Shown here: piece after piece, positions 1 through 8,512 of the stretch
Numbering within the stretch: the first letter of the stretch is position 1
Layout of the letters: every line of letters begins with the position of its first letter
Source of the DNA: an uncultured Acidobacteriaceae bacterium
Lineage (GTDB): Bacteria; Acidobacteriota; Terriglobia; Terriglobales; Acidobacteriaceae
Reading direction: 5' to 3'
DNA: 64,000 nucleotides
NCBI GenBank assembly: GCA_903828675.1
Contig: CAIKND010000106.1
Span: forward strand, 62,001 to 126,000
Translations under genes and position numbers: made by a program
The notes under the pieces: model-generated
Seen by the model: the letters and a program-made list of their open reading frames with translations, nothing else
The model's database searches: none
What the model was told of the DNA's origin: nothing

Positions 1-756
1 TTTTACCTCATGCTTTCCCGGCAGATGGAAGGGGATTTCGTAGCGCACGTTTCCAATCTCTGCCCTCACCAGCAGATTCTCACCGCCTTTCTGCTCTGGA
101 AAGAACAGCCGCCCCATCGTATGCTGCCCTGGGTCCAATGTAGTTCGCTTAATCTCTTCGCCAACGAGATAGGCACCACGGCTCTGTGTTCTTCCGATGT
201 TTGCTTGCGCCCGGTTGATGGCGTCGCTTTGAGCTTGAGGATTGGGGATCGTGACGCTGTAATCAGCCGTGGTCCCGTCGCTGTAGGTAGCGGTTCCCGT
301 GGCCGTTGTTTCAGCGCCAAACGAGGACGCTCCAGCCGCAAGAGCGTTAGCGATGCGAGAGTGCCGCTCCATCGACTTTGCCATTTTGGCAGCTTCTGCG
401 CGTTTCAATTCCAACACGCCTTTGTCCGTGGCTTTGAATAGGTGGATGCTTTCAGGGTTCACGTCGATTCGTCCTGCTCCCTCCGCTGGATTTCCCACAT
501 AGACAGAAACCGCCAGCTTGCCGGAGTCAGGAATCAGGAAAACGATGAGAGATGCTTGGTTTGTAAACAGCCCCTTTTCTTCCAAGCCATTTTCGTATCT
601 ATCGTCGCAACCTGGACCGTTCGGTTTCCAAGTTATGACCAATGGATCGACCGTTAATGCCGGTGCTGAGGCTGCTCCAGACGGCGTCTGCGCAAGAGAT
701 TGAAAACCTGCGCAGAACAGGCAAGCTAGGGCAATCTGCTGATTTTTCCCTTTCAC
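1..756 (-). CDS. secreted protein of unknown function, C-terminus cut by window edge
   Basis: An open frame runs from a GTG at 756 to the left edge (252 codons visible). The start is supported by a GGAGG ribosome site five bases upstream; the overlapping ATG at 758 is followed at once by a stop in its own frame. The first ~23 residues form a signal peptide (basic KGK, hydrophobic core with two Cys, SLAQ end), so the product is probably exported. The rest has alternating beta-type stretches and a Gly/Ala/Thr-rich middle. I recognise no family. It lies at the far end of the island from the integrase and may be cargo. Confidence 0.7.
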   Translation of the reverse strand, partial: MKGKNQQIALACLFCAGFQSLAQTPSGAASAPALTVDPLVITWKPNGPGCDDRYENGLEEKGLFTNQASLIVFLIPDSGKLAVSVYVGNPAEGAGRIDVNPESIHLFKATDKGVLELKRAEAAKMAKSMERHSRIANALAAGASSFGAETTATGTATYSDGTTADYSVTIPNPQAQSDAINRAQANIGRTQSRGAYLVGEEIKRTTLDPGQHTMGRLFFPEQKGGENLLVRAEIGNVRYEIPFHLPGKHEVK

Positions 757-1037
757 ATCGTCCTCCGAGAACTTTCGTAAATACACCAAAAGCGAAACGC
801 ACGTCTTCCCTGATCCGGCATTTTGAGCTACCTCACTGGATTCTGGCAAACGGTTTGAGGCTACGGCTTGAGCGGAGTGAGGGGCAGGACTGACACGATG
901 ATGGGGATCTGGGTGGGTGCAGAGAATGGCTTCCTGTCGAATTGCTCCCACAGATCACGCATAGAGGTTCAACGAACCCCCTCTCAATGTAAGCCGCAGC
1001 TTACACGTAAGCCTTAGCATACAGCCATGCTGAAAGC

Positions 1038-1253
1038 ATGGCAACGGACATTTGCGTGCGGATCGGCAGACGGATTCGCGTCCTGAGAACAGAGCGCGAG
1101 TGGACCCAGGCCATGCTGGCGGACCACGCCGAACTGACGCGGGAGCACTTGTCAGAGTTGGAAAACGGACACAAAGAAATGGGTGTCAGGGCGCTCGAAA
1201 AGATTGCCAACGCGCTCGACATAAATCTTCACAAATTCTTTGACGGGTTCTGA
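1038..1253 (+). CDS. XRE-family helix-turn-helix regulator
   Basis: A 71-residue protein that is almost entirely one Cro/C1-type helix-turn-helix: IGRRIRVLRTER, then TQAMLADHAELTREHLSELENG (recognition helix with the usual SxxExG end) and a last helix LEKIANALDINLHKFF. Such stand-alone proteins act as small DNA-binding repressors of phages, islands or restriction genes. An in-frame ATG at 1026 is an alternative start. It is the only regulator of this type in the island; its target cannot be told from the sequence. Confidence 0.85.
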   Translation: MATDICVRIGRRIRVLRTEREWTQAMLADHAELTREHLSELENGHKEMGVRALEKIANALDINLHKFFDGF

Positions 1254-1332
1254 TGTTCAGGGTAAGAAGACCTCCGTTGTGCCGGACCTGGAGCAGTGCA
1301 CAAACCTCTGATACCCCTTAGCGGCGTTCACT

Positions 1333-1659
1333 TCATGCTGGTTGCCGGGTGCGCCGGAACCAGTATCCTGCCCATCCAAACAGCAACACGCTGATAACCA
1401 TGTCAATCGGCTGCCAGTGCTCCCGGTGCATCCTGACCGGCAGGACAGGGTTCAGCAGCAGAGCAACAGCCAGGAAAGCCCACATCCAGCCCCGTGGCCC
1501 CGCCTGATACATCCGCACCGCCCAATAGACCCCGCCCACCGTTGCAGCCGTCCTCAGCACCATGTAAAAGCCGTAGGGATGCTTCCCCTCGGCGGCAACC
1601 AGCAGGAATATTGCCACCAGCACGGTGAGCGCAACTTCCAAAACCCGTTTGTTGTCCAT
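1333..1659 (-). CDS. small polytopic membrane protein
   Basis: 108 residues from an ATG at 1659, chosen because GGAGG lies just upstream (upstream in-frame codons to 1851 read as non-protein-like basic sequence). Three to four hydrophobic segments are visible: VALTVLVAIFLLVAA, TVGGVYWAVRMY, WMWAFLAVALLLNPVLPV and IDMVISVLLFGWAGYWF. The layout resembles small uncharacterised membrane families of the DUF6804 type, but I cannot confirm this. Role unknown; probably island cargo. Confidence 0.7.
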   Translation of the reverse strand: MDNKRVLEVALTVLVAIFLLVAAEGKHPYGFYMVLRTAATVGGVYWAVRMYQAGPRGWMWAFLAVALLLNPVLPVRMHREHWQPIDMVISVLLFGWAGYWFRRTRQPA

Positions 1660-2363
1660 GAAAGCGCCTCCGCTGAGATCATTATCACGGTACTGCCCAC
1701 CTTCTTTGCGTCCGGGCCGGCACATCTGCGCGACGCTCAACCATGCAACCGACCTGAGTCTTTTTGAGCCTTTGTGAGCTTTTTTCTGCCCTCGCAAGCC
1801 TCTTCGCAATGTGCCGCACATGGCCTTCTTAAAGGTACATGTGTGCGGCACTATAAGCCGCTATAAACAAATGGGATACACGAGTAAAACAGCCATTGTG
1901 CGTCTGCGCTTTATGTTCCACTACTGCGATACCCGGTGAAGACGACTGCAAAACAGCCTACCTCCAGGCGGTCATGGACCGTAAGAAAGCGCAGCCTGCG
2001 GCTACAGGAATCGCGTGATTAAAGACGAAGAAAGACGAATATCCACGACTGATTGGCACGAGGGCCGAATCGTCCTTATTCGTGGTTCGGGTATGCGGGT
2101 GGGCCTTCACCGGGGGCTTCTGGGTTTGCTGATGCGAACCTCGACAATGAAAGCGGAAGGGCTTCGTTTTGGCTTTTGCTTTTCCATGCTCATGCCCGGA
2201 TAGTGGGAAATTCGGCCTGGGTTGAAGCTCTGGGTCAAGGCCGCGGAGCGCCGCGTTCTGCGCGGTTTAGCCTTGACGCGGAGCTGGCCAGGCCGATACT
2301 TGCTGAGCCGGGATGGCATTCCGGGAGATTCTTCGGAAAAGATTCCTTGAGTTTAATGAAGGC
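1660..2363. other. 704-bp stretch without a convincing gene
   Basis: No frame here has protein-like composition together with a good start. It holds a 10-bp inverted repeat (1811-1820 with 1842-1851) close to two TATAA-like runs, which may be the promoter region of the membrane protein gene at 1659. A short minus-strand frame ending at 2107 gives a basic 28-residue peptide (MSMEKQKPKRSP...) that I do not trust as a gene. Confidence 0.5.
1811..1851. repeat. 10-bp inverted repeat with 21-bp spacer
   Basis: GTGCCGCACA at 1811-1820 is matched by its reverse complement TGTGCGGCAC at 1842-1851. It lies about 150 bp upstream of the minus-strand membrane protein gene, and an ACTATAAG run follows at 1850. 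It could be an operator or an island-specific recombination or replication site; nothing in the sequence decides this. Confidence 0.45.
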
Positions 2364-2783
2364 TCATTGTGGACCGAAGCTCCGATGCGCACGAAGCTCA
2401 AGCCTCAGTTCTTTCTGGAGCGTCTTGCTCTTCTTGTGGCGCTTGAAGAACTCTTCGAGGACACTCACAACAATCGCGTTGATGCTTACGCCTTCGGACT
2501 CTGCCCATTCTTTTAGCGCCGCCCTGGCTTCTGGACCAACATGAAGGAGTTGTGGGTTGGAAAGCTCCAGACCCGCCTTGCGCGTTTGCTGTATCTCCAC
2601 CTTTTCTCGATCAACCTGACTCAGGGCGAAGAGCACAATCCGCGCAAGATCGCCCTTCACGCGCGATTCCTCCGTGATTGCTTCCCGCAGATCAATCGGA
2701 AGCCGGAGCGTCATTCCTGGCCTGTTGTCAGCCGCCTCTTGCGCCTTTTTAATAGCAGTCTGGGTTTTCTTCTTCACGGCCAC
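2364..2783 (-). CDS. ribbon-helix-helix-like DNA-binding protein of the island
   Basis: 139 residues from a GTG at 2783 (GAGG seven bases upstream; a second GTG at 2777 is possible). The N-terminus is Lys-rich. Residues 24-60 (MTLRLPIDLREAITEESRVKG) look like a CopG/Arc-type ribbon-helix-helix: a beta strand followed by two helices. The second half holds another helical unit with INAIVVSVLEEFFKRHKKS, again like a ribbon-helix-helix second helix. Proteins of this shape serve as plasmid or island accessory factors (mobilisation, partition) or as antitoxins. No relaxase or toxin is seen beside it. Confidence 0.65.
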   Translation of the reverse strand: MAVKKKTQTAIKKAQEAADNRPGMTLRLPIDLREAITEESRVKGDLARIVLFALSQVDREKVEIQQTRKAGLELSNPQLLHVGPEARAALKEWAESEGVSINAIVVSVLEEFFKRHKKSKTLQKELRLELRAHRSFGPQ

Positions 2784-2913
2784 AAATGGACCTCGGCTTT
2801 CATTCTGCGCTTTTCCTGAGCCTTCAAAAGGACGTGCGTTCTGTCCGCATCCGCATTCACAAAGCGCACTGAACGCCCATCACACAGACGACACTCAACT
2901 ATGATGACACGCC

Positions 2914-3027
2914 ACTACTGCCATGCACGTCGCGGTAGTCGATTCTCTTCTTGCGATTTTACCCGATGGCCGATTTGTTTGCCGAAGACGAATATGGCAC
3001 ACTATAAGCGATGTACATTGCAGTAGT
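2914..3027. repeat. near-perfect 12-bp inverted repeat upstream of the AlpA-like gene
   Basis: ACTACTGCCATG at 2914-2925 and CATTGCAGTAGT at 3016-3027 are inverted copies with one mismatch, and the second copy lies 37 bp before the AlpA-like start codon. This is a possible binding site for that protein or another island factor. It is seen only once in the window. Confidence 0.35.
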
Positions 3028-3063
3028 AGATGATCGGCAGCTTGCGGACCCGGAGGTAAGAGG

Positions 3064-3294
3064 ATGCCCGAGAAGATTCTGAGATTGCCAAACGTGTTGG
3101 ATCGCACCGGCCTGTCACGCAGTACCGTCTATCTGCGCGTCACTGAAGGAAGGTTCCCAAGGCCAGTGTCATTGGGTGCCAGGGCTGTCGGCTGGATCGA
3201 AACGGAAGTAGAGGAATGGATTGCCCGCCAGATAGAGGTCAGCCGGGAAATCAGGGGTCAACGTACTGGAGTGAATCCGTTGTCGTCAAGATGA
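3064..3294 (+). CDS. AlpA-family excisionase/transcription activator
   Basis: 76 residues with the AlpA layout: LRLPNVLDRTGLSRSTVYLRVTEGRFPRPVSLGARAVGWIETEVEEWIARQIE. The winged helix-turn-helix RTGLSRSTVY, the FPRPVSLG turn and the GWIETEVEEWI tail are typical. AlpA proteins activate or assist excision of P4-like elements and sit beside integrases of exactly the kind found at 3384-4601. GGTAAGAGG precedes the ATG. The two genes converge, with about 90 bp between their stops. Confidence 0.88.
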   Translation: MPEKILRLPNVLDRTGLSRSTVYLRVTEGRFPRPVSLGARAVGWIETEVEEWIARQIEVSREIRGQRTGVNPLSSR

Positions 3295-3383
3295 GGCCCG
3301 GAATGGGATTCCGCCTTCGCATCCGTCTGGGATCGGATTGCAGGGCATGGCCTGATTCTCTGCCGGCCGAGTTGACCGAATGG

Positions 3384-4601
3384 CTATGCGGCTGTTCCAC
3401 GGAAGGGCAACACCTTACCTCCGCGCTGCGTCCGCTCCAGAAAATCGGCCCAGTCCTGCATCATCTTGGTGCGGGGCTCCAGGTAGAGGGCGTGATTGTA
3501 GGCGGCGCTCACGGCGTTGCGTGGCGCGTGGGCGAGTTGCAGTTCAATATGCTCGTGGTTGTATCCCTGCTCGTGAAGGATGGTTGAAGCAAGGCCGCGG
3601 AAGCCGTGGCCGGTCATCCGGCCCTTGTAGCCCATCCGTTCCAGCGCCTTCAAGATCGTCATATTTGACATGGGTTTAGTCGAGTCCTGCTCGCCGGGAA
3701 AGACAAGCTCACCATTGCCCGAGATCGTTCGCAAAAGATCAAGCACTTCGACGGCTTGGATTGACAACGGAACAATGTGAGGCGTTTTCATCTTCATCCG
3801 GGTTTCGGGGATAGACCAGCGCCGGGCATCAAAGTCGAACTCTTCCCACCGCGCGCCAATCAACTCGCTGGTACGAACAAAGGTGAGGGCCATGAGCTTG
3901 ATAGCCAACCGTGTCAGTTGCCGCCCCTCATAGACTTCGACGGAGCTGAGCAGCGCCGGTAGTTCACGGGCATCGATGCGCGCCATATTGGTTTTGCGGG
4001 TCGGTTTGAGGATGTCCGATGGCCGAATCTCGGCGGCAGGGTTGCGCTTGCTCAAGCCGTGCGCGACGGCGTATCGGAAGACCATTCCCACGATCTGCAA
4101 AATCCGCTTCGCCATATCCGAGGCTCCACGGGCTTCAATCCCTTTGGCGAGTTGGACAAGCTCCATCGGCTCCACGTCGGCAATGGGTCTGTCTCCCAGG
4201 ACGGGGTAGACATTCGCCTTCAGGCGATTCCCTGTTGTGGCTGAATGACGCGCACTCTTGTTGCCACCCCAATGTTCCAGCCACAAGATGGCGACTTTCT
4301 CAAACGTATGCTCCGTGGCGACCTTGACGGCTGTCTTTTGGGCCATCCGCTCCGCCATCGGGTCGGAGCCGTTGGCAAGTCTTTTCCGGGCTGCATCGCG
4401 GCGCTCGCGGGCGTCAGCTAACGCAACTTCTGGGTATCGGCCCAGGGCCATCAACTTCTCGGCTCCGTCAAAGCGGTATTTCCATCGCCAGAGCTTTCCC
4501 CCGGCTTGGGTGATGAGCAGATGCAGCCCGCCACCATCGGAGAGCTTGTACGGCCTTGCAGCGGACTTGGAACGCCGAATCTCAGTGTCTGTGAGCGCCA
4601 T
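3384..4601 (-). CDS. tyrosine recombinase, P4-type integrase (DUF4102 N-terminus)
   Basis: A 405-residue site-specific integrase. Residues 1-90 match the DUF4102 arm-binding domain (LSDGGGLHLLITQAGGKLWRW...ALGRYPEVALADAR). A core-binding helical domain follows. The catalytic domain shows the Arg of FVRTSELIGARW, the Lys-containing turn MKMKTPHIVPLS, the box HGFRGLAST, the His of LQLAHAP and the nucleophile Tyr of SAAYNHALY. It would integrate the element at the tRNA-Val gene, whose 3' end is 188 bp upstream of the start codon. It is full length and looks active. The distal attachment copy is not in the window. Confidence 0.95.
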   Translation of the reverse strand: MALTDTEIRRSKSAARPYKLSDGGGLHLLITQAGGKLWRWKYRFDGAEKLMALGRYPEVALADARERRDAARKRLANGSDPMAERMAQKTAVKVATEHTFEKVAILWLEHWGGNKSARHSATTGNRLKANVYPVLGDRPIADVEPMELVQLAKGIEARGASDMAKRILQIVGMVFRYAVAHGLSKRNPAAEIRPSDILKPTRKTNMARIDARELPALLSSVEVYEGRQLTRLAIKLMALTFVRTSELIGARWEEFDFDARRWSIPETRMKMKTPHIVPLSIQAVEVLDLLRTISGNGELVFPGEQDSTKPMSNMTILKALERMGYKGRMTGHGFRGLASTILHEQGYNHEHIELQLAHAPRNAVSAAYNHALYLEPRTKMMQDWADFLERTQRGGKVLPFRGTAA

Positions 4602-4710
4602 GATGAATCACCCCCAAATCGCCGGATTTCAGAAATACCCCCATTTCGAAAATCCGTACCCCCGGAAATACCCCCACCGGGGATTGGCTTTCATGATACG
4701 CATTTGGACG

Positions 4711-4745
4711 TAAAAAGACAAAAGCCGCTGATTTTTCAGCGGCTT
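4711..4745 (-). terminator. rho-independent terminator of tRNA-Val
   Basis: A 10-bp perfect stem (4722-4731 with 4736-4745) with a TTTT loop is followed on the minus strand by TTTGTCTTTTT. It sits 45 bp past the CCA end of the tRNA gene and before the integrase start, so it should stop tRNA transcription from running into the integrase. Confidence 0.85.
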
Positions 4746-4789
4746 ATCGAGTCTCATTGGACTGTCTAGGATGTCTTTGAATCTAATCT

Positions 4790-4866
4790 TGGTAGGCACG
4801 ACTGGATTCGAACCAGCGACCTCTTCCGTGTCAAGGAAGCGCTCTAACCAACTGAGCTACGCGCCT
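4790..4866 (-). tRNA. tRNA-Val (GAC anticodon)
   Basis: Read on the minus strand it folds as a standard cloverleaf: acceptor AGGCGCG/CGTGCCT with one G-U pair, D arm TAGCTCAGTTGGTTAGAGC, anticodon stem CTTCC/GGAAG with loop TTGACAC (anticodon GAC, valine), and a T arm with GGTTCGAATCC. The discriminator A is followed by an encoded CCA (4790-4792). Its 3' end is the probable integration target of the neighbouring P4-type integrase. Confidence 0.95.
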
Positions 4867-5117
4867 GCAAAGCAATACAAGTTAGTTTATCAGCATCTGG
4901 GCAACGGGGAAAGTTCGGCGTGGCTGTCGCGCCCCTGTTTCATGCTGTACCATCGTTGACTAGCGAAGAACTTACCTCTGCAAGTGAATTGTCTGCAGGC
5001 ATTTCCAGAATCGGTACGACCTTCACGGTTGTCGCAGGTTGCACCCTTTTGATGGGATGGTTTCGTAGGCAAAACCGAGCGGGGGTCTCCGCATTTCTCA
5101 TGCTTGCTGAGCCTGCC

Positions 5118-5714
5118 ATGTACGACGATCCGAGCACACGCCTAAACCCGTTTCGCACTGCTCCCAACCTGCTTACGCTGTCGCGTATCTGTCTGGCGCC
5201 ATTTCTGGTGGCCGCCGTCCTGGAGGGCAAATTCGTTGTCAGCTTTATCCTGTTCATTGTCGCCGGATTGACGGATGCGCTGGATGGCACGCTGGCACGC
5301 ATGCTCAAGCAGCGCTCCATGCTCGGCCATTACCTTGACCCGGTTGCCGACAAGGTTCTGTTGAGCACCCTGTTTCTGGTGCTTATGCACAAGGGACTGA
5401 TTCCGGTCACGGTCACAGTGCTGGTTTTTGGCAGGGACGTGGGGATTCTTTTGGTTGCGGCTCTTCTCTACGCGGCCGTTGGGCGGCGGGAGTTCAAGCC
5501 AAGCATCTTCGGCAAGGCCAACACGCTGGCCCAGGTGAGCGCGGTGGCTGCCGTGCTGCTGCATCAATTGGTTGCAGCGCCCTGGGTAGTCGTTTTTCGC
5601 ACGCTGTCGCTCGATGCCACGATGCTTTTGACCGTGATTTCGGGCCTCCATTACGCATGGATCGTGTCACGCCGGGGCAATAACTCGGCGGCCAACGGTG
5701 CTGCTGCTAAATAG
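5118..5714 (+). CDS. pgsA: CDP-alcohol phosphatidyltransferase (PgsA-like)
   Basis: About 198 residues from ATG 5118; in-frame ATGs at 5100 and 4920 are alternatives, and the ~200-residue form matches the family length. The signature D-G-x2-A-R-x8-G-x3-D-x3-D is complete in ALDGTLARMLKQRSMLGHYL followed by DPVAD. It opens with PNLLTLSRICLAPFLVA, typical of phosphatidylglycerophosphate synthase, and has five to six membrane helices. The enzyme would join CDP-diacylglycerol to glycerol-3-phosphate at the inner membrane. Other CDP-alcohol transferases share the motif, so the substrate is inferred. Confidence 0.85.
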   Translation: MYDDPSTRLNPFRTAPNLLTLSRICLAPFLVAAVLEGKFVVSFILFIVAGLTDALDGTLARMLKQRSMLGHYLDPVADKVLLSTLFLVLMHKGLIPVTVTVLVFGRDVGILLVAALLYAAVGRREFKPSIFGKANTLAQVSAVAAVLLHQLVAAPWVVVFRTLSLDATMLLTVISGLHYAWIVSRRGNNSAANGAAAK

Positions 5715-5734
5715 AGCGCGTGTCGTTCGCGGGA

Positions 5735-5899
5735 TTAAGAGTCGTCCGAGACGTCCTCCGTTTCAGCGGTTTCTTCAATCTCCATATCGCGAAATTCTTC
5801 GGAGTCAAAGACCTCGCCACAATCCAGGCACTCGACAAACTCGGTGTCTTCGTGCCGGGAGACTATTCGGACCTTGGGGTGTTTGCAGGCGTTCGCCAT
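5735..5899 (-). CDS. small zinc-ribbon-like protein
   Basis: 54 residues. It has ANACKHPKVRIVSRHEDTEFVECLDCGEVFDSEEF and a very acidic tail (IEETAETEDVSDDS). The C-x-H plus C-x2-C pattern looks like a small metal-binding ribbon. An AAAGAG ribosome site lies before the ATG at 5899; the longer frame to 6244 runs through the iscR promoter and is rejected. It is divergent from iscR and convergent with pgsA. Function unknown. Confidence 0.6.
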   Translation of the reverse strand: MANACKHPKVRIVSRHEDTEFVECLDCGEVFDSEEFRDMEIEETAETEDVSDDS

Positions 5900-6041
5900 C
5901 ACTCTTTGAATCAGTTGGAATAGATGCTCGTTACCGCAAGATTGTAGCGGTCTTTGCGGCAATTTCAAACCGTTTTTTCTTGAATCTTCGTCCTTGCGCA
6001 AAGTTTTTTCAGACAAAGGCGGGAATGGCTCCCCGATGGGC

Positions 6042-6093
6042 TTGAAATGCCGACACATTCGGTCGTATACTGAACACGGACCGAAGAAGTCGG
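6042..6093 (+). promoter_or_regulatory. iscR promoter within an imperfect 15-bp inverted repeat (candidate IscR operator)
   Basis: TTGAAA (6042-6047) and TATACT (6066-6071) are separated by 18 bp and look like a housekeeping promoter. Two 15-bp arms, 6050-6064 and 6079-6093, are inverted copies matching at 12 of 15 bases (CCGAC, then TTCGGTC), and they bracket the -10 box. Since IscR-type proteins repress their own operon, this is the natural candidate operator. The motif is not the E. coli type 1 consensus. Confidence 0.65.
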
Positions 6094-6100
6094 ATATTAA

Positions 6101-6559
6101 ATGCTCAAGCTGACCAAGAAGGCCGATTACGGGTTGATGGCGCTCAAGTACCTTGCTGAGCATCCCGAGATGCCTGCGCTCAGTGCCAAGGACGTGGCCG
6201 ATGCGTACGGAATTCCGGCGCAACTGCTGGCCAAGATTTTGCAATTGCTGACGAAAAAGGGCCTGTTACGGTCACACGCCGGCATGAACGGCGGCTATGC
6301 ATTGGCGCGCGACGCGCGGGAGATTTCCGCCTTCGAGGTAATTCTGGCCATCGACGGGCCGTTTTTCATCACCTCCTGCACCAAGGGCACAAAGTCGTGC
6401 GAATTGACCCCCAGTTGCACGATCAAGGAGCCGCTGGCGCGGGTCAACGAGACAATTGCCGGAGTTCTGAAGAGCATCAGCATTCAGGACCTGGCGGAGC
6501 ACGAACAGCCTGCGATGCGGGCTCGCGAGGCACAGGCGCTGGTTTCGCTTACGTTGTAA
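6101..6559 (+). CDS. iscR: Rrf2-family iron-sulphur regulator IscR
   Basis: 152 residues. The N-terminal winged helix ([19 protein letters not shown]) with the [25 protein letters not shown] recognition region and the [16 protein letters not shown] wing is typical of Rrf2. Three Cys that can hold a [2Fe-2S] cluster lie in [17 protein letters not shown], with the spacing seen in IscR. As first gene of the isc operon it should sense cluster status and repress the operon when loaded. Confidence 0.93.
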   Translation: MLKLTKKADYGLMALKYLAEHPEMPALSAKDVADAYGIPAQLLAKILQLLTKKGLLRSHAGMNGGYALARDAREISAFEVILAIDGPFFITSCTKGTKSCELTPSCTIKEPLARVNETIAGVLKSISIQDLAEHEQPAMRAREAQALVSLTL

Positions 6560-6617
6560 CCGAACGCAGTCCTACGTAATTCCCCCTTCGCCTAAAGCGG
6601 AGAAAGTACGAAAGAGG

Positions 6618-7883
6618 ATGGAGATCAAGATGGGTACAGTAACCAGTAACGTGGAAGTCCCGGTGGGCGTCAGCCTTCCAATCTATATGGATAATCATGC
6701 CACCAGCCCACTGGACCCCAGGGTGCTGGAGGCGATGATGCCTTATTTCACCAGCAAGTTCGGGAACGCGGCAAGCCGCAATCATTCTTTTGGATGGGAA
6801 GCCGAACAGGCCGTTGAAACCGCGCGCGAGCAGATTGCCAAGCTGATAGGCGCCACTTCAAAGGAAATCATCTTTACCTCGGGCGCCACGGAAAGCAACA
6901 ACCTGGCCATCAAGGGCATTGCCGAGATGTATCGCGAGCGCGGCAACCACATCATCACCCAGGTCACTGAGCACAAGGCTGTGCTGGACACCTGCAAACG
7001 GCTGGAAAAGTACGGCTATCGCGTCACCTACCTCCCCGTAAAGGCCGACGGCCTGATCGACATGGAGGACCTGAGGCGCGCCATGGACGACAAGACCATC
7101 CTGGTCTCGATCATGGCGGCCAACAACGAGATTGGCGTACTGCAGCCGATTCGCGAAATCGGCAAGCTGTGCCATGAAAAGGGCGTAATCTTCCACACCG
7201 ACGCGGTGCAGGCGGTTGGCAAGGTTCCGGTGAACGTGATTGCCGACAACATCGATGTGCTGTCGCTCTCCGGCCACAAAGTCTATGGCCCCAAGGGTGT
7301 GGGCGCGCTTTATGTTCGCCGGCGCAACCCCCGTGTGCAGATCGCCGCGCAGATTGACGGTGGCGGCCACGAGCGCGGCATGAGGTCAGGCACGTTGAAT
7401 GTGCCTGGCATCGTTGGCTTGGGCAAAGCATGCGAGATCGCTCGCGAGGAGATGGATTCCGAAGCGGCCTATCTGCGTGGGCTGCGCGACCGGCTGAAGA
7501 CGAAGCTGGAGTCGGAGCTGGACTACGTTCACGTGAACGGGTCCATGGAGCACCGGCTTCCCGGAAATCTGAATATGAGCTTTGTGTATGTCGAGGGCGA
7601 GTCGCTGCTGATGGGCATCAACGATATAGCGGTATCGAGCGGTTCGGCTTGCACGTCGGCCACGCTCGAGCCTTCCTATGTTTTGAAGGCTCTGGGACTG
7701 GGCGACGACGTGGCGCACAGCTCGATTCGATTTGGATTGGGCCGGTTCAACACCCAGGCCGAAGTGGATTATGTCGCGGACAAGGTCATCGACATTGTAA
7801 AGAAGTTGCGCGAGCTTTCGCCGTTGTACGAGATGGTCAAGGAAGGCATTGACCTGACCAAGATTCAGTGGGCGGCACACTAA
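6618..7883 (+). CDS. iscS: cysteine desulfurase IscS
   Basis: 421 residues of the class V aminotransferase fold. The N-terminal motif [15 protein letters not shown], the PLP lysine in [17 protein letters not shown], and the flexible-loop nucleophile Cys in [21 protein letters not shown] are all present (group I type, as in IscS/NifS). It takes sulphur from L-cysteine as a persulphide and hands it to IscU. It follows iscR by 58 bp. A later ATG at 6630 (MGTVTSNV) is also possible as start. Confidence 0.96.
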   Translation: MEIKMGTVTSNVEVPVGVSLPIYMDNHATSPLDPRVLEAMMPYFTSKFGNAASRNHSFGWEAEQAVETAREQIAKLIGATSKEIIFTSGATESNNLAIKGIAEMYRERGNHIITQVTEHKAVLDTCKRLEKYGYRVTYLPVKADGLIDMEDLRRAMDDKTILVSIMAANNEIGVLQPIREIGKLCHEKGVIFHTDAVQAVGKVPVNVIADNIDVLSLSGHKVYGPKGVGALYVRRRNPRVQIAAQIDGGGHERGMRSGTLNVPGIVGLGKACEIAREEMDSEAAYLRGLRDRLKTKLESELDYVHVNGSMEHRLPGNLNMSFVYVEGESLLMGINDIAVSSGSACTSATLEPSYVLKALGLGDDVAHSSIRFGLGRFNTQAEVDYVADKVIDIVKKLRELSPLYEMVKEGIDLTKIQWAAH

Positions 7884-7888
7884 AAGCT

Positions 7889-7966
7889 AGTTTTCAGTGG
7901 TCAGTTTTCAGTGGTCACCACCGATGAGCCCGAAACTGACAACTGTTGACTGATAACTGATAACTG
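7889..7966. repeat. short direct-repeat element between iscS and iscU
   Basis: Two copies of TTTTCAGTGGTCA stand in tandem at the left (7892-7917). A run of CTGACAACTG / TTGACTGATAACTG / ATAACTG units follows at 7936-7966, partly complementary to the first pair. Similar CAGTTATCAGTTATCAG-type runs are scattered in acidobacterial intergenic DNA as far as I recall. It lies inside the operon, so it is transcribed. Confidence 0.7.
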
Positions 7967-8002
7967 TTTTTTACGCGGCTTCCCCCGCAGGAGGAGTAAT
8001 TC

Positions 8003-8422
8003 ATGGCATACAGCGATAAGGTAATCGATCACTACAACAATCCGCGCAATGTGGGCCAACTGGACAAGGCTTCGACCGAGGTCGGTACTGGCCTGGTGGG
8101 CGCTCCCGAGTGCGGCGATGTAATGCGGCTTCAGATCCGCGTGAACTCCGAAACGCAGGTCATTGAAGAGGCCAAGTTCAAGACCTTTGGCTGCGGTTCG
8201 GCGATTGCGAGCTCCTCGCTGGCTACCGAGTGGATCAAGGGCCGGACAGTGGAAGACGCACTCGCGATCAAGAACACAGATATTGTGAAGGAACTGTCGC
8301 TGCCGCCAGTGAAAATTCACTGTTCGGTTCTGGCCGAGGATGCGATTCGCGCGGCCATCGGTGACTGGAAGAAGAAGAACAGCGTTGCGGAGACAGCGAA
8401 CGCCGCTGCCGTAGCGCACTAA
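8003..8422 (+). CDS. iscU: iron-sulphur scaffold protein IscU
   Basis: 139 residues, starting YSDKVIDHYNNPRNVGQLD as in classic IscU. The three cluster-ligand Cys are in GAPECGDVMRLQI, TFGCGSAIASSSL and KIHCSVLAEDAI, and the Asp after the first Cys is conserved. LPPVK, the recognition motif for the HscA chaperone, directly precedes the third Cys. It assembles [2Fe-2S] clusters from IscS sulphur. AGGAG lies before the ATG. Confidence 0.97.
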   Translation: MAYSDKVIDHYNNPRNVGQLDKASTEVGTGLVGAPECGDVMRLQIRVNSETQVIEEAKFKTFGCGSAIASSSLATEWIKGRTVEDALAIKNTDIVKELSLPPVKIHCSVLAEDAIRAAIGDWKKKNSVAETANAAAVAH

Positions 8423-8437
8423 GGGCGAGTCTGTTGC

Positions 8438-8472
8438 TTTTGAAGGGGCGTAGCCAAAGCCGCGCCCTTTCA
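8438..8472 (+). repeat. hairpin between iscU and iscA
   Basis: TGAAGGGGCG (about 8439-8448) and CGCGCCCTTTCA (about 8461-8472) can pair with minor bulges around a loop TAGCCAAAGC. There is no T-tract, so it is more likely a processing or mRNA-stability element within the operon than a full terminator. Confidence 0.45.
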
Positions 8473-8512
8473 GGATGAACGAGCTTTTCCAAGGAACGAT
8501 GAAAAGGCAATT

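Noticed and set aside
2053-2544. 163-codon plus-strand frame in the island
   Set aside because: Ser/Leu/Arg-rich shadow overlapping the ribbon-helix-helix-like gene on the other strand.
5900-6244. N-terminal extension of the small zinc-ribbon gene to 6244
   Set aside because: It would cross the iscR promoter and the iscR coding start and has no protein-like composition.
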